The position numbers and the translations under genes are program-made. This document shows, piece by piece, positions 1 through 5,402 of a stretch of 5,402 bases of DNA. Under the pieces are notes generated by a model that did not search any database, was not told the DNA's origin, and was given only the letters and a program-made list of their open reading frames with translations. Origin of the DNA: an uncultured Actinomycetes bacterium (GTDB lineage: Bacteria > Actinomycetota > Acidimicrobiia > Acidimicrobiales > Ilumatobacteraceae); assembly GCA_903858075.1 (NCBI GenBank), contig CAIOHI010000072.1, forward strand, positions 1 to 5,402. Direction: 5' to 3'. Every line of letters begins with the position of its first letter. The stretch's first letter is position 1.

Positions 1-512
1 AAGATCTCAAAGGTAAAAAAGTCTGCTTAGTGTCGGCAACTTCAACTTCAGGTGGCCTAGTGCCTACAGAAGGAATTCTCAATGCTGGCATGACGCTGAA
101 GGATATGACTACTTCATTTGAGGGAACTCATGACAACTCGATGTTAGGACTTTCCACAAACAAGTGCGAAGCATCGTTTGCATGTTGCGTCATCATTGGC
201 GAGTCAACTCTGAAAGATATGAAGCCAGCTGAGTACAAGATGGTTTGGGAGTCGGGCGCTATTCCGAATGGACCTTTCTCTCTGAACAGTACATTGCCTG
301 CATCTTTCAAAGCAGCGGTGAAAGACATCGTTCTGAAGAAATTGAATAAAGAATATTTCGTTGAAAAAGGATTCAACGGTTGTACTGCTGTAGCCACGTG
401 CGTCATTATCGAAGACAAAAACACTGCATCAGTCATGGAAGTCAAGGACTCTTTTTATGACTACATTCGTGCAATGTGTGAGGCAACAAAGAGCTCGTCT
501 TGCAAGGCCTAA
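1..512 (+). CDS. phnD: Phosphonate/phosphate-type ABC transporter substrate-binding protein PhnD, 3' part (5' end outside window)
   Basis: This is the C-terminal 169 residues of a periplasmic-type solute-binding protein of the PhnD/PtxB/HtxB family. It would capture a phosphonate, phosphite or phosphate-like anion outside the membrane and pass it to PhnE. The reading frame is open from base 3 with no stop, and the DLKGKKVCLV strand just before the GTG at 30 is typical family sequence, so the gene begins upstream and is not started at 30. Visible motifs are the STSG anion-binding loop (visible residues 14-17), the FEGTHDNS segment (about 39-46) and the SGAIPNGPF hinge strand (about 85-92). Family members run about 300 residues, so a little under half is missing, including the signal peptide. 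Oddly, eight cysteines occur in the visible part (8, 55, 61, 62, 127, 133, 159, 167). phnC follows directly, which supports the assignment. The exact ligand cannot be told from this fragment. Confidence 0.88.
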   Translation, partial: DLKGKKVCLVSATSTSGGLVPTEGILNAGMTLKDMTTSFEGTHDNSMLGLSTNKCEASFACCVIIGESTLKDMKPAEYKMVWESGAIPNGPFSLNSTLPASFKAAVKDIVLKKLNKEYFVEKGFNGCTAVATCVIIEDKNTASVMEVKDSFYDYIRAMCEATKSSSCKA

Positions 513-520
513 ACGCAGTT

Positions 521-555
521 GAGAGTGACGCGGTGATTTCCATCGCGTCACTCTC
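521..555 (+). promoter_or_regulatory. Perfect 12-bp inverted repeat (RNA hairpin) at the phnD-phnC junction
   Basis: Bases 521-532 (GAGAGTGACGCG) are the exact reverse complement of 544-555 (CGCGTCACTCTC), with an 11-base loop at 533-543. The hairpin begins 8 bases after the phnD stop. The likely GTG start of phnC is the first codon of the loop, and the weak Shine-Dalgarno-like GAGAG is in the 5' arm. No T run follows, so it does not look like an intrinsic terminator. I infer an mRNA element that limits phnC translation unless ribosomes finishing phnD open it, or that stabilises the upstream phnD message. The repeat is seen directly; the role is inference. Confidence 0.7.
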
Positions 556-1315
556 TAAGCGATTTCCAAACGGAACACTTGCCGTCGACAACGTCTCTTT
601 TGATGTGCCTGAAGGACAAGTTCTAGGGCTCCTTGGTTTGTCAGGGTCTGGGAAGTCAACATTGATGAGACTTCTCAATGGTTTGCACACACCTACATCT
701 GGTCACGCAAGGATCTTGGGGACTGTTGTCGATCAGTGCTCTCCGTCAGAATTACGTGTTCTCCGTCGAGATATTGGATTCGTATTCCAACAATTCGGAC
801 TCGTCGGGCGAATGACGTGTATGGAGAATGTACTTGTGGGTGCGCTTGGTCAACTTCGCGGCCCACGGTTTGGCATTCGCTCATATTCGAAAGTGCTTCG
901 ACGTCAAGCTTTGGAGCATCTCGATCGTGTTGGGCTTGCTTCGCAAGTTTTCCAGCGGGCAGATACTTTGTCGGGCGGGCAAATGCAGCGAGTGGCCATT
1001 GCGCGTAGCTTGATGCAGAAGCCCAAGATTCTTCTTGCAGATGAACCAGTTGCTTCTCTTGATCCAGAGTCATCTGTTCAAGTGCTAGAGCTTCTCACCA
1101 GAATTGCGCGAGAAGATAACATGACAGTTGTATGCAGTTTGCACCAGGTGGAACTTGCTGTGGGTCGCACAGATCGGCTTGTGGGTCTTCGTGATGGCCG
1201 AGTAGTGCTTGACACCTTGACGACAGCTGAAACTGACCCAGAGTCAATTATGCATCTATATCGCCGCACCGGTACCGCAGAAGTGGCATTAACCGAAGAG
1301 AAAGAATACGCATGA
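533..1315 (+). CDS. phnC: Phosphonate ABC transporter ATP-binding protein PhnC
   Basis: Cytoplasmic ATPase that drives the PhnDCE importer. Counting from the GTG at 533 (260 residues), all ABC motifs are intact: Walker A GLSGSGKST at 35-43, Q-loop FVFQQFG around 83-89, signature LSGGQ at 146-150, Walker B ILLADE at 166-171, D-loop SLDP at 175-178 and switch histidine in CSLHQ at 204. The ADEPVASLDP and CSLHQVELA wording is specific for the PhnC subfamily among ABC ATPases. The length matches the family. The GTG is chosen because it gives a standard PhnC N-terminus (MISIASLSKRF) and clears phnD by 20 bases; a TTG at 500, overlapping phnD by 13 bases, would add 11 residues and cannot be excluded. 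No ATG is available nearby. The start lies in the loop of a strong hairpin. The stop overlaps the phnE start by 4 bases, indicating translational coupling. Confidence 0.93.
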   Translation: MISIASLSKRFPNGTLAVDNVSFDVPEGQVLGLLGLSGSGKSTLMRLLNGLHTPTSGHARILGTVVDQCSPSELRVLRRDIGFVFQQFGLVGRMTCMENVLVGALGQLRGPRFGIRSYSKVLRRQALEHLDRVGLASQVFQRADTLSGGQMQRVAIARSLMQKPKILLADEPVASLDPESSVQVLELLTRIAREDNMTVVCSLHQVELAVGRTDRLVGLRDGRVVLDTLTTAETDPESIMHLYRRTGTAEVALTEEKEYA

Positions 1316-2994
1316 CTAAAAGTGGTGAGACATTGCCACTTGCACCAAAGATTGATGTTTCATACATCAGCAAGATTGTCATTGTTGTAACTTTTCTTGC
1401 TCTATTTTTATGGAGTTGGATCAAGATTGACATGTCAATCTTTGAATTTTTCTCAGATTTTCAGAATGTGATTAATCTTTTTCGCAGGATGTACCCACCG
1501 GATTTCACTGAAATTTCAACAGTGATTTCCGCAATGGTGGAAACTTTGTGGATTGCACTTCTCGGAACATTGGGTGCGGTTTTGTTAAGTTACCCACTAG
1601 CGCTTTTAGCTGCTTCAAATACTTCACCCAATCGAGCACTGCGGGCCTTTAGTCGTGGCGCCATTACTCTCAGTCGTGCGGTGCCAGAAATCATTTTGGC
1701 AGCAATTTTTGTGGTTGCCTTTGGCACTGGTCCATTTCCTGGAGTGCTCGCATTGGCATTGCATTCCATCGGAATGGTCGGTCGGCTCTTTGCAGATGCC
1801 CTAGAAAATGCAGATGAGGCTCCTCGCGAAGCGCTGATGGCAGTGGGCTCAACGAAACGACAAACAATTAGGTCTTCACTCATTCCGCAAGCCCTACCTT
1901 CAATGATTGCTACTGCGTTATTTCGCTTTGAAATCAATTTGCGCGGATCTGCGGTGCTGGGTCTCGTGGGTGCTGGTGGTATCGGAACAATTATTTCGGA
2001 GTCTCTAGAGACCATCCAGTATCGGCCAGCATTGGCCGCAGTAACGGTGCTTTTTGTCGTCATATTGTTGACAGAACTTGCTTCAAATGCGATACGGCAA
2101 TCACTCATTGGGACTGCAGCAAACATAGGTCTGCAAAGTCAACACACGCGGCTATGGGCAAGGCTGAAGCAACGTCGAGACACGCAGGTTCTCAACGACT
2201 CTTTGGCGCGGCGCAGCATCGTACAACCGTGGACATCTGAAAGACTTTTCCGCTTGGGCGCCATGTCGTTGGTGACACTATTAATTCTTATTGCTATTAC
2301 CACGGTAGATATTAACTGGTTCCAAATGTTGGGAAATATTGACCGGGTCCAAATTGTATTGAAACAAATGGTTCCACCATCTTTTGCTGGTGAACGATCA
2401 ATGTTGATTTCTGGACTTATTGAGTCAATAGCAATTTCGATAGTTGCAACAACTATGGGTGTCGTCGTGGCTCTGCCTGTCGGCGTGCTCATGGCCAGAA
2501 ATCTCAATGTGCGGAAGTGGTTTTCCACATCAATGCGCATCATCGTCTTGGCTGTGCGTGGTATTCCTGAACTGATTATTGCTGTGATCTTTGTGAGCGC
2601 AATGGGCCTTGGTCCGGTATCGGGAACTCTCGCAATGTCCATTGCAGTGATGGTCTTTGGTGGAAAGTTGTTTGCAGACTCCTTAGAGGAAGTGAGCCCC
2701 GCGCCGCGGGAAGCTTTGGTGTCGGTCGGCGCATCTCGAAGCCAGGAATTTGTATCGGCAGTCATCCCTCAGTTTGTGCCGTCTTTCATTGCGCATCTGT
2801 TCTATATGTTTGATGTGTTTTTCAGGTCGTCGACCATTTTGGGCATCGTTGGTGGTGGTGGAATTGGTTTTCTTCTCATCTCGTCAATTCGCGTCTATGA
2901 ATTCCAACTTACTCTTACGATTATCATGTCGGTATTCGCAATTGTTCTTGTAATTGAGTGGTTGGGATTAATGATGAAACGCCTCTATCGCTAG
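1312..2994 (+). CDS. phnE: Phosphonate ABC transporter permease, fused double PhnE
   Basis: Inner-membrane channel of the importer. The 560-residue protein is about twice the usual PhnE length and consists of two homologous modules offset by about 294 residues. Matching pairs include YPPDF/VPPSF (61 and 354), AVPEIILAAIFV/GIPELIIAVIFV (123 and 417), the EAA loop APREALxxVG with IPQxxP (170-196 and 464-490), and SAVLGLVGAGGIG/STILGIVGGGGIG (213 and 507). Both EAA loops, which dock onto PhnC, look intact. Each module opens with a hydrophobic segment (about 20-38 and 315-333); a hydrophilic, Arg-rich linker at about 264-312 probably lies in the cytoplasm. The ATG overlaps the phnC stop (ATGA), with a purine-rich GAAGAGAAAG at 1295-1304 as ribosome binding site. 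A fused permease would let one chain serve both channel halves and allow them to diverge. The subfamily assignment is firm; the substrate is not. Confidence 0.92.
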   Translation: MTKSGETLPLAPKIDVSYISKIVIVVTFLALFLWSWIKIDMSIFEFFSDFQNVINLFRRMYPPDFTEISTVISAMVETLWIALLGTLGAVLLSYPLALLAASNTSPNRALRAFSRGAITLSRAVPEIILAAIFVVAFGTGPFPGVLALALHSIGMVGRLFADALENADEAPREALMAVGSTKRQTIRSSLIPQALPSMIATALFRFEINLRGSAVLGLVGAGGIGTIISESLETIQYRPALAAVTVLFVVILLTELASNAIRQSLIGTAANIGLQSQHTRLWARLKQRRDTQVLNDSLARRSIVQPWTSERLFRLGAMSLVTLLILIAITTVDINWFQMLGNIDRVQIVLKQMVPPSFAGERSMLISGLIESIAISIVATTMGVVVALPVGVLMARNLNVRKWFSTSMRIIVLAVRGIPELIIAVIFVSAMGLGPVSGTLAMSIAVMVFGGKLFADSLEEVSPAPREALVSVGASRSQEFVSAVIPQFVPSFIAHLFYMFDVFFRSSTILGIVGGGGIGFLLISSIRVYEFQLTLTIIMSVFAIVLVIEWLGLMMKRLYR

Positions 2995-3026
2995 TCAAGA
3001 AATCGCTTATTATTGTTGCGAGCGGT

Positions 3027-3032
3027 TAGTGT
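3027..3032 (+). promoter_or_regulatory. Putative -10 box (TAGTGT) of a leaderless promoter for the FKBP lipoprotein
   Basis: TAGTGT fits the actinobacterial TANNNT -10 pattern and ends 6 bases before the ATG at 3039, so it spans -12 to -7 if the A of the ATG is +1. There is no clear Shine-Dalgarno sequence before that ATG and no convincing -35 box about 17 bases upstream. The same geometry is seen before the gene at 4014. Initiation of transcription at the start codon is an inference. Confidence 0.45.
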
Positions 3033-3038
3033 CGTCGG

Positions 3039-3950
3039 ATGTCACGTTTTCACTTTCGCCGTCAAGTTTTTATAGCAGTAGCTCTTTTCGCAGGTGGGTC
3101 AATTCTTGTCTCGTGCGGGAGCGATTCCCCAAGTAACGACACTGTGCCGGCAACCGCCGATACCGCAGTAGATGGTGCGTCGGGCACTACCGAGCCTGCA
3201 AAAACCGAAGAACCTAAAGTAACTTTGCCGAAGGTGGCTCCGACCAAGTTGGTCATTACAGACATCACTGAAGGCACAGGTGCCGGAGCGGCAGCGGGCG
3301 ACCTCATCGCAGTTCACTATGTAGGGGTATTGAGCTCCGATGGAACACGTTTCGATGGCAACTTTGGTTCAAGTCCGTTTAGTCTCACGCTCGGCAAAGG
3401 CCAAGTCATCAAAGGCTGGGATGAAGGTCTCTTAGGTATGAAAACAGGCGGCATGCGCCAACTCGATATTCCTGCAGACCTTGCTTATGGCGACTCAGGT
3501 TCGGGTTCTGTAATTAAGCCTGGTGCGGCTCTGTCTTTCGTAGTGGAAATGGCCGGCATCATTCCGGCAACCGACCCAGCCGATGAGCCCAAACTCACTA
3601 TTGTCGGGGCAGCCGCATCGTCAACCTTGCAAAGTAAAGATCTGGTTGAGGGCAAGGGCGAAGCCATTGCTGCTGGCGACACTGTTGCACTTCATATTGT
3701 CGCGTATCGCGGTGATACAGGTGAGAAAATTACCAGCACTTGGCCAGAGGGTGCTCCGGTCAGCCTCACTTTGGAAGAGGGCGGCTCATTGCCAGGCATT
3801 ATTAAAGGTGTTCCGGGGATGAAAGTGGGAGGAAGGCGTCAAATGACCATTCCTTTTGCCGATGCTTTTGGCCCAGAGGGCAATACGGAAATGAAATTGC
3901 CAGCTAAAACCGACCTCGTGCTCGTGGTCGACGTCATTGCTGCCTTGTAA
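3039..3950 (+). CDS. Lipoprotein with two tandem FKBP-type peptidyl-prolyl cis-trans isomerase domains
   Basis: Secreted, lipid-anchored folding factor of 303 residues. The signal peptide has basic residues (RFHFRR), a hydrophobic core and lipobox LVSC with Cys26. A Thr/Ala/Glu-rich spacer (about 29-66) leads to FKBP domain 1 (about 70-175), which keeps the catalytic-pocket residues by alignment to FKBP12: Tyr94, Phe105-Asp106, Phe114, Val123-Ile124, Trp127, Tyr150 and Phe167. Domain 2 (about 186-303) has the fold landmarks (SLTLEEG, GVPGMKVGGRRQMTIP, AFGPEG) but lacks the FD pair, replaces the pocket Trp by Ile254 and the two Tyr by Ile220 and Phe277, so it is probably not a normal isomerase and may hold substrate. 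The gene starts 44 bases after phnE; its own -10 box suggests separate transcription, so a role in phosphonate uptake is not implied. It probably helps fold exported proteins. Confidence 0.9.
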   Translation: MSRFHFRRQVFIAVALFAGGSILVSCGSDSPSNDTVPATADTAVDGASGTTEPAKTEEPKVTLPKVAPTKLVITDITEGTGAGAAAGDLIAVHYVGVLSSDGTRFDGNFGSSPFSLTLGKGQVIKGWDEGLLGMKTGGMRQLDIPADLAYGDSGSGSVIKPGAALSFVVEMAGIIPATDPADEPKLTIVGAAASSTLQSKDLVEGKGEAIAAGDTVALHIVAYRGDTGEKITSTWPEGAPVSLTLEEGGSLPGIIKGVPGMKVGGRRQMTIPFADAFGPEGNTEMKLPAKTDLVLVVDVIAAL

Positions 3951-3953
3951 CTC

Positions 3954-3965
3954 GGGCTTTCGCCC
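3954..3965 (+). terminator. Small GC hairpin after the FKBP gene, possible weak terminator
   Basis: GGGC, loop TTTC, GCCC forms a compact hairpin 4 bases after the FKBP stop codon. The stem is only 4 bp and no T run follows, so it is weaker than a typical intrinsic terminator. Its place between a gene end and the -10 box of the next gene is the main support. A second GGGC at 3972-3975 could pair with the same GCCC. Confidence 0.3.
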
Positions 3966-4001
3966 CAGATAGGGCCGACTGGTAACCATGAGATTCAGAA
4001 G

Positions 4002-4007
4002 TAAGAT
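4002..4007 (+). promoter_or_regulatory. Putative -10 box (TAAGAT) of a leaderless promoter for the DUF1566 lipoprotein pair
   Basis: TAAGAT is a full TANNNT match and ends 6 bases before the ATG at 4014, the same spacing as TAGTGT before the FKBP gene. No clear -35 box is visible about 17 bases upstream. No purine-rich ribosome binding site lies at a useful distance, which fits a transcript that begins at the ATG. It would drive this gene and the overlapping paralog behind it. Confidence 0.5.
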
Positions 4008-4013
4008 GAATCC

Positions 4014-5135
4014 ATGTTTAATCATGGCAATTTTGCTAAACAGCGCCCCTCTGCATCTCGTGCGGCGCTGACGTTCCTACTTATATGTGCCTTAGGCACT
4101 GGAGTGGTGAGTTGCGGCAGTTCATCGTCTGACTCTCGCCAACGCAATGCAACTCTTGTTGCGGGTACTAAATGTAAAACAGCCGGTCAGGTAAAGACCA
4201 TCTCAAAACAGAAGGTTGTTTGCGCAACCTTGCCATCTGGAAAATTCTGGTACGCAGTCGCAAAAGAAAAACCTTGGGTCTGCATCAAGCTTGGCGGCAA
4301 CCGCAAACAAGTCGGCGTGTTTTCTGTTTGTGGAAAAAATAGCAAAGGCAAGCGTCGTTGGTACTTTACTAACATTTTGATGCCGCTACCAAAGGGTTTC
4401 CAATCAACTGAACCTGGTGCTATTGAATATGTCGACAAGTTGAACCCAACGGGTGATTCCATTCCATTGCCAGACAACCCTGCTGCACTTGGAGTAGTTG
4501 AAACAACAACAACTACTCCTGGCACAACAGTGCCTGGTGAAACCACGACAACTGTTCTCGGCGATACAACTGTTCCTGCTGAAGTTACAACAACAACCGA
4601 ATTTATTGCGCCTGAAGTGAAGTGCACGGCAAAGGTGGGGGACATTGGTCCTGGTGGTGGTGTTGTGTTCATCGATGCATCAACTACGGGAAATAACACT
4701 GGAGAGTGCTTTGAAGCCGCACCTGCAACGTGGGCTTTGTCGTGGGGCTGTGGAAGCACAATGTTGGTCACAGAAAATCTTGCAATAGGTACTGGTAAGG
4801 AAAACACCGCAGCAATTGTTGCTGGGTGTGTTGCCGGAGAAGATCAAAAAACGATGTTCGCCGCGAAATTTGCTGATCAACTTCGTGCGGGTGGCAAGGA
4901 CGATTGGTTCTTGCCATCGCAAGACGAACTCAAAGAGCTGTATGTCCAGCGCAAGATCTTTGCTGATTGTGGAGACGCAGAATGCGCACCAGATCTTGCT
5001 GCGAGCACGTATTGGAGTTCATCGCATGGAGATGCAAATGAGGCTTTTGCCATCAACTTTGTTGCGGGCGAAGATCCGGTGAGCAGTGCTCAAAAAACAA
5101 TCCATTTCGTACGCCCAGTGAGGTCATTCAAGTGA
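4014..5135 (+). CDS. DUF1566 (Lcl_C) domain lipoprotein with Cys-repeat module and Thr-rich stalk
   Basis: A 373-residue predicted cell-surface lipoprotein of unknown function. Residues 1-34 are a lipoprotein signal peptide ending in lipobox VVSC (Cys34), followed by a short SSSSDSRQRN stretch. Residues 51-118 hold two degenerate copies of C-x3-G-x11-C ending in an aromatic pair (Cys54/Cys70 and Cys90/Cys106). A Thr/Pro-rich linker (about 162-198) resembles surface stalks. The C-terminal part (204-373) is a DUF1566/Lcl_C-type domain with GDIGPGGGVVFI at 209-220, ECFEAAP, NLAIGTGKENTAAIV, the DDWFLPSQDELKELY core at 296-310, TYWSSS at 332-337 and the FVRPVRSF end at 365-372. Such domains occur in secreted proteins with C-type-lectin-like folds, but no ligand can be named. 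The ATG is favoured by the signal peptide and the -10 box before it. The stop overlaps the next gene's GTG, so the two are co-translated. Confidence 0.85.
   Translation: MFNHGNFAKQRPSASRAALTFLLICALGTGVVSCGSSSSDSRQRNATLVAGTKCKTAGQVKTISKQKVVCATLPSGKFWYAVAKEKPWVCIKLGGNRKQVGVFSVCGKNSKGKRRWYFTNILMPLPKGFQSTEPGAIEYVDKLNPTGDSIPLPDNPAALGVVETTTTTPGTTVPGETTTTVLGDTTVPAEVTTTTEFIAPEVKCTAKVGDIGPGGGVVFIDASTTGNNTGECFEAAPATWALSWGCGSTMLVTENLAIGTGKENTAAIVAGCVAGEDQKTMFAAKFADQLRAGGKDDWFLPSQDELKELYVQRKIFADCGDAECAPDLAASTYWSSSHGDANEAFAINFVAGEDPVSSAQKTIHFVRPVRSFK
4164..4367 (+). repeat. Two-unit degenerate protein repeat with conserved cysteine spacing
   Basis: Inside the DUF1566 lipoprotein, residues 51-80 and 87-118 share the layout Cys, Gly four residues later, second Cys sixteen residues after the first, then Trp-Tyr nine to ten residues on (Cys54/Gly58/Cys70/Trp79-Tyr80; Cys90/Gly94/Cys106/Trp116-Tyr117). 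DNA identity is low, so this is an old duplication or convergent module. Each unit could close one disulfide in the extracytoplasmic space; that is inference. Confidence 0.5.
4497..4607 (+). repeat. Low-complexity Thr/Pro-rich linker coding region
   Basis: Codons 162-198 of the DUF1566 lipoprotein encode four runs of threonine (ETTTTT, TT, ETTTT, VTTTTE) broken by PG, VPGE, LGD and VPAE. The Thr codons alternate between ACA, ACT and ACG, so this is a selected protein stalk and not a simple DNA microsatellite. It separates the Cys-repeat module from the DUF1566 domain and may be glycosylated, as inferred from composition only. Confidence 0.6.
5120..5123 (+). promoter_or_regulatory. Ribosome binding site GAGG for the second DUF1566 lipoprotein
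   Basis: GAGG lies 8 bases before the GTG at 5132, inside the end of the preceding gene. It decides the GTG start, which gives a full signal peptide, over an in-frame ATG at 5216 that would leave only seven residues before the lipobox Cys. This internal gene has a Shine-Dalgarno site, unlike the first gene of the pair. Confidence 0.6.
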
Positions 5136-5402
5136 AACTTCTCGACCACACCTCACAACGTTCATCGTTACGTCAACCATCAAAACTGGTTTCCTTCGGC
5201 CTCGTGGCGGTAATGGCAGTTGCTATTGCTGGCTGCGGCACCTCATCAGACAGTCGCCAACGCAATAGTGAACTCACTCCAACCGATATTGCATGTGCCG
5301 ACGGTGGAGCATGCGTTGCTGGCGACATCGGCCCGGGTGGCGGCATTGTGTTTATTACGCCACAAACCAATGGAAATCTCCGCCCTGACTACTACCTCGA
5401 AG
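5132..5402 (+). CDS. Second DUF1566-type lipoprotein, tandem paralog (3' end outside window)
   Basis: The reading frame from GTG 5132 is open to the window end (90 full codons). It overlaps the previous stop by GTGA, with GAGG eight bases upstream. The product starts with a signal peptide containing basic residues, the core LVAVMAVAIA and lipobox IAGC (Cys35), followed by GTSSDSRQRN, nearly the same as the SSSSDSRQRN after Cys34 in the upstream gene. GDIGPGGGIVFI at 64-75 matches GDIGPGGGVVFI of the upstream protein and marks the start of a DUF1566-like domain. The Cys-repeat module and Thr stalk are absent, so the domain begins about 30 residues from the lipid anchor; CADGGAC (55-61) may form a local disulfide. 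The two genes look like a tandem duplication that has diverged. The rest of the domain lies beyond the window, so full length and integrity are unknown. Confidence 0.8.
   Translation, partial: MKLLDHTSQRSSLRQPSKLVSFGLVAVMAVAIAGCGTSSDSRQRNSELTPTDIACADGGACVAGDIGPGGGIVFITPQTNGNLRPDYYLE

Noticed and set aside
30..32. GTG at 30 as the start of the phnD gene
   Set aside because: The frame is open upstream to base 3 and encodes typical PhnD sequence (DLKGKKVCLV), so the gene is simply cut by the window edge.
500..532. TTG at 500 as start of phnC
   Set aside because: It would add 11 residues not seen at the usual PhnC N-terminus and overlap phnD by 13 bases. GTG 533 gives a standard N-terminus, though TTG 500 is kept as an alternative.
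1590..2765. Long open frames on the minus strand opposite phnE (1590-2126 and 2139-2765)
   Set aside because: They mirror the codon pattern of phnE, have no recognisable domain, and the + strand protein is conserved throughout.
2995..3038. Terminator after phnE (CGCT at 3004 with AGCG at 3021)
   Set aside because: A 4-bp stem with a 13-base loop and no T run is too weak to call.
4497..4607. Microsatellite repeat in the Thr-rich region
   Set aside because: Codon choice varies (ACA, ACT, ACG) and the period is irregular, so it is a protein-level low-complexity stalk.
4187..4807. Minus-strand open frame opposite the DUF1566 lipoprotein
   Set aside because: Its valine-rich middle is only the complement of the Thr linker, and no family features are seen.

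Overview
The window looks like chromosomal DNA of an actinobacterium of medium GC content. My best guess is a freshwater or marine Acidimicrobiia-type lineage, inferred only from style: threonine-rich linkers in secreted lipoproteins, DUF1566 lipoproteins, and first genes that start right behind a TANNNT -10 box as in leaderless transcripts. All genes lie on the + strand and are tightly packed. No stretch over 300 bases lacks a gene, and I see no RNA gene, mobile element or CRISPR array.

Region 1 (1-2994) is a phosphonate/phosphate-type ABC importer operon in the order phnD (3' part only), phnC, phnE. PhnD is the extracytoplasmic binding protein and PhnC the ATPase. PhnE is one long polypeptide with two permease modules, so the usual homodimer or PhnE1/PhnE2 pair is replaced by a fusion. 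A perfect 12-bp inverted repeat lies at the phnD-phnC junction with the likely GTG start of phnC in its loop; this is the most striking non-coding signal here. phnC and phnE overlap by ATGA. No C-P lyase or other catabolic gene is visible, so the substrate cannot be fixed beyond the PhnD/PtxB/HtxB ligand class.

Region 2 (2995-3950) holds a single lipoprotein with two tandem FKBP-type peptidyl-prolyl isomerase domains. The first keeps the active-site residues; the second has lost several. It seems to have its own -10 box placed for a leaderless mRNA.

Region 3 (3951-5402) starts with another such -10 box and encodes two consecutive lipoproteins that overlap by GTGA. Both carry the same mature N-terminal motif (SSDSRQRN) and the same GDIGPGGGxVFI entry to a DUF1566 (Lcl_C) domain, so they are tandem paralogs. 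The first has an added two-unit cysteine repeat and a Thr-rich stalk. The second is cut by the window end and joins the domain to the lipid anchor by a short linker. Their function is unknown; a cell-surface role is inferred.
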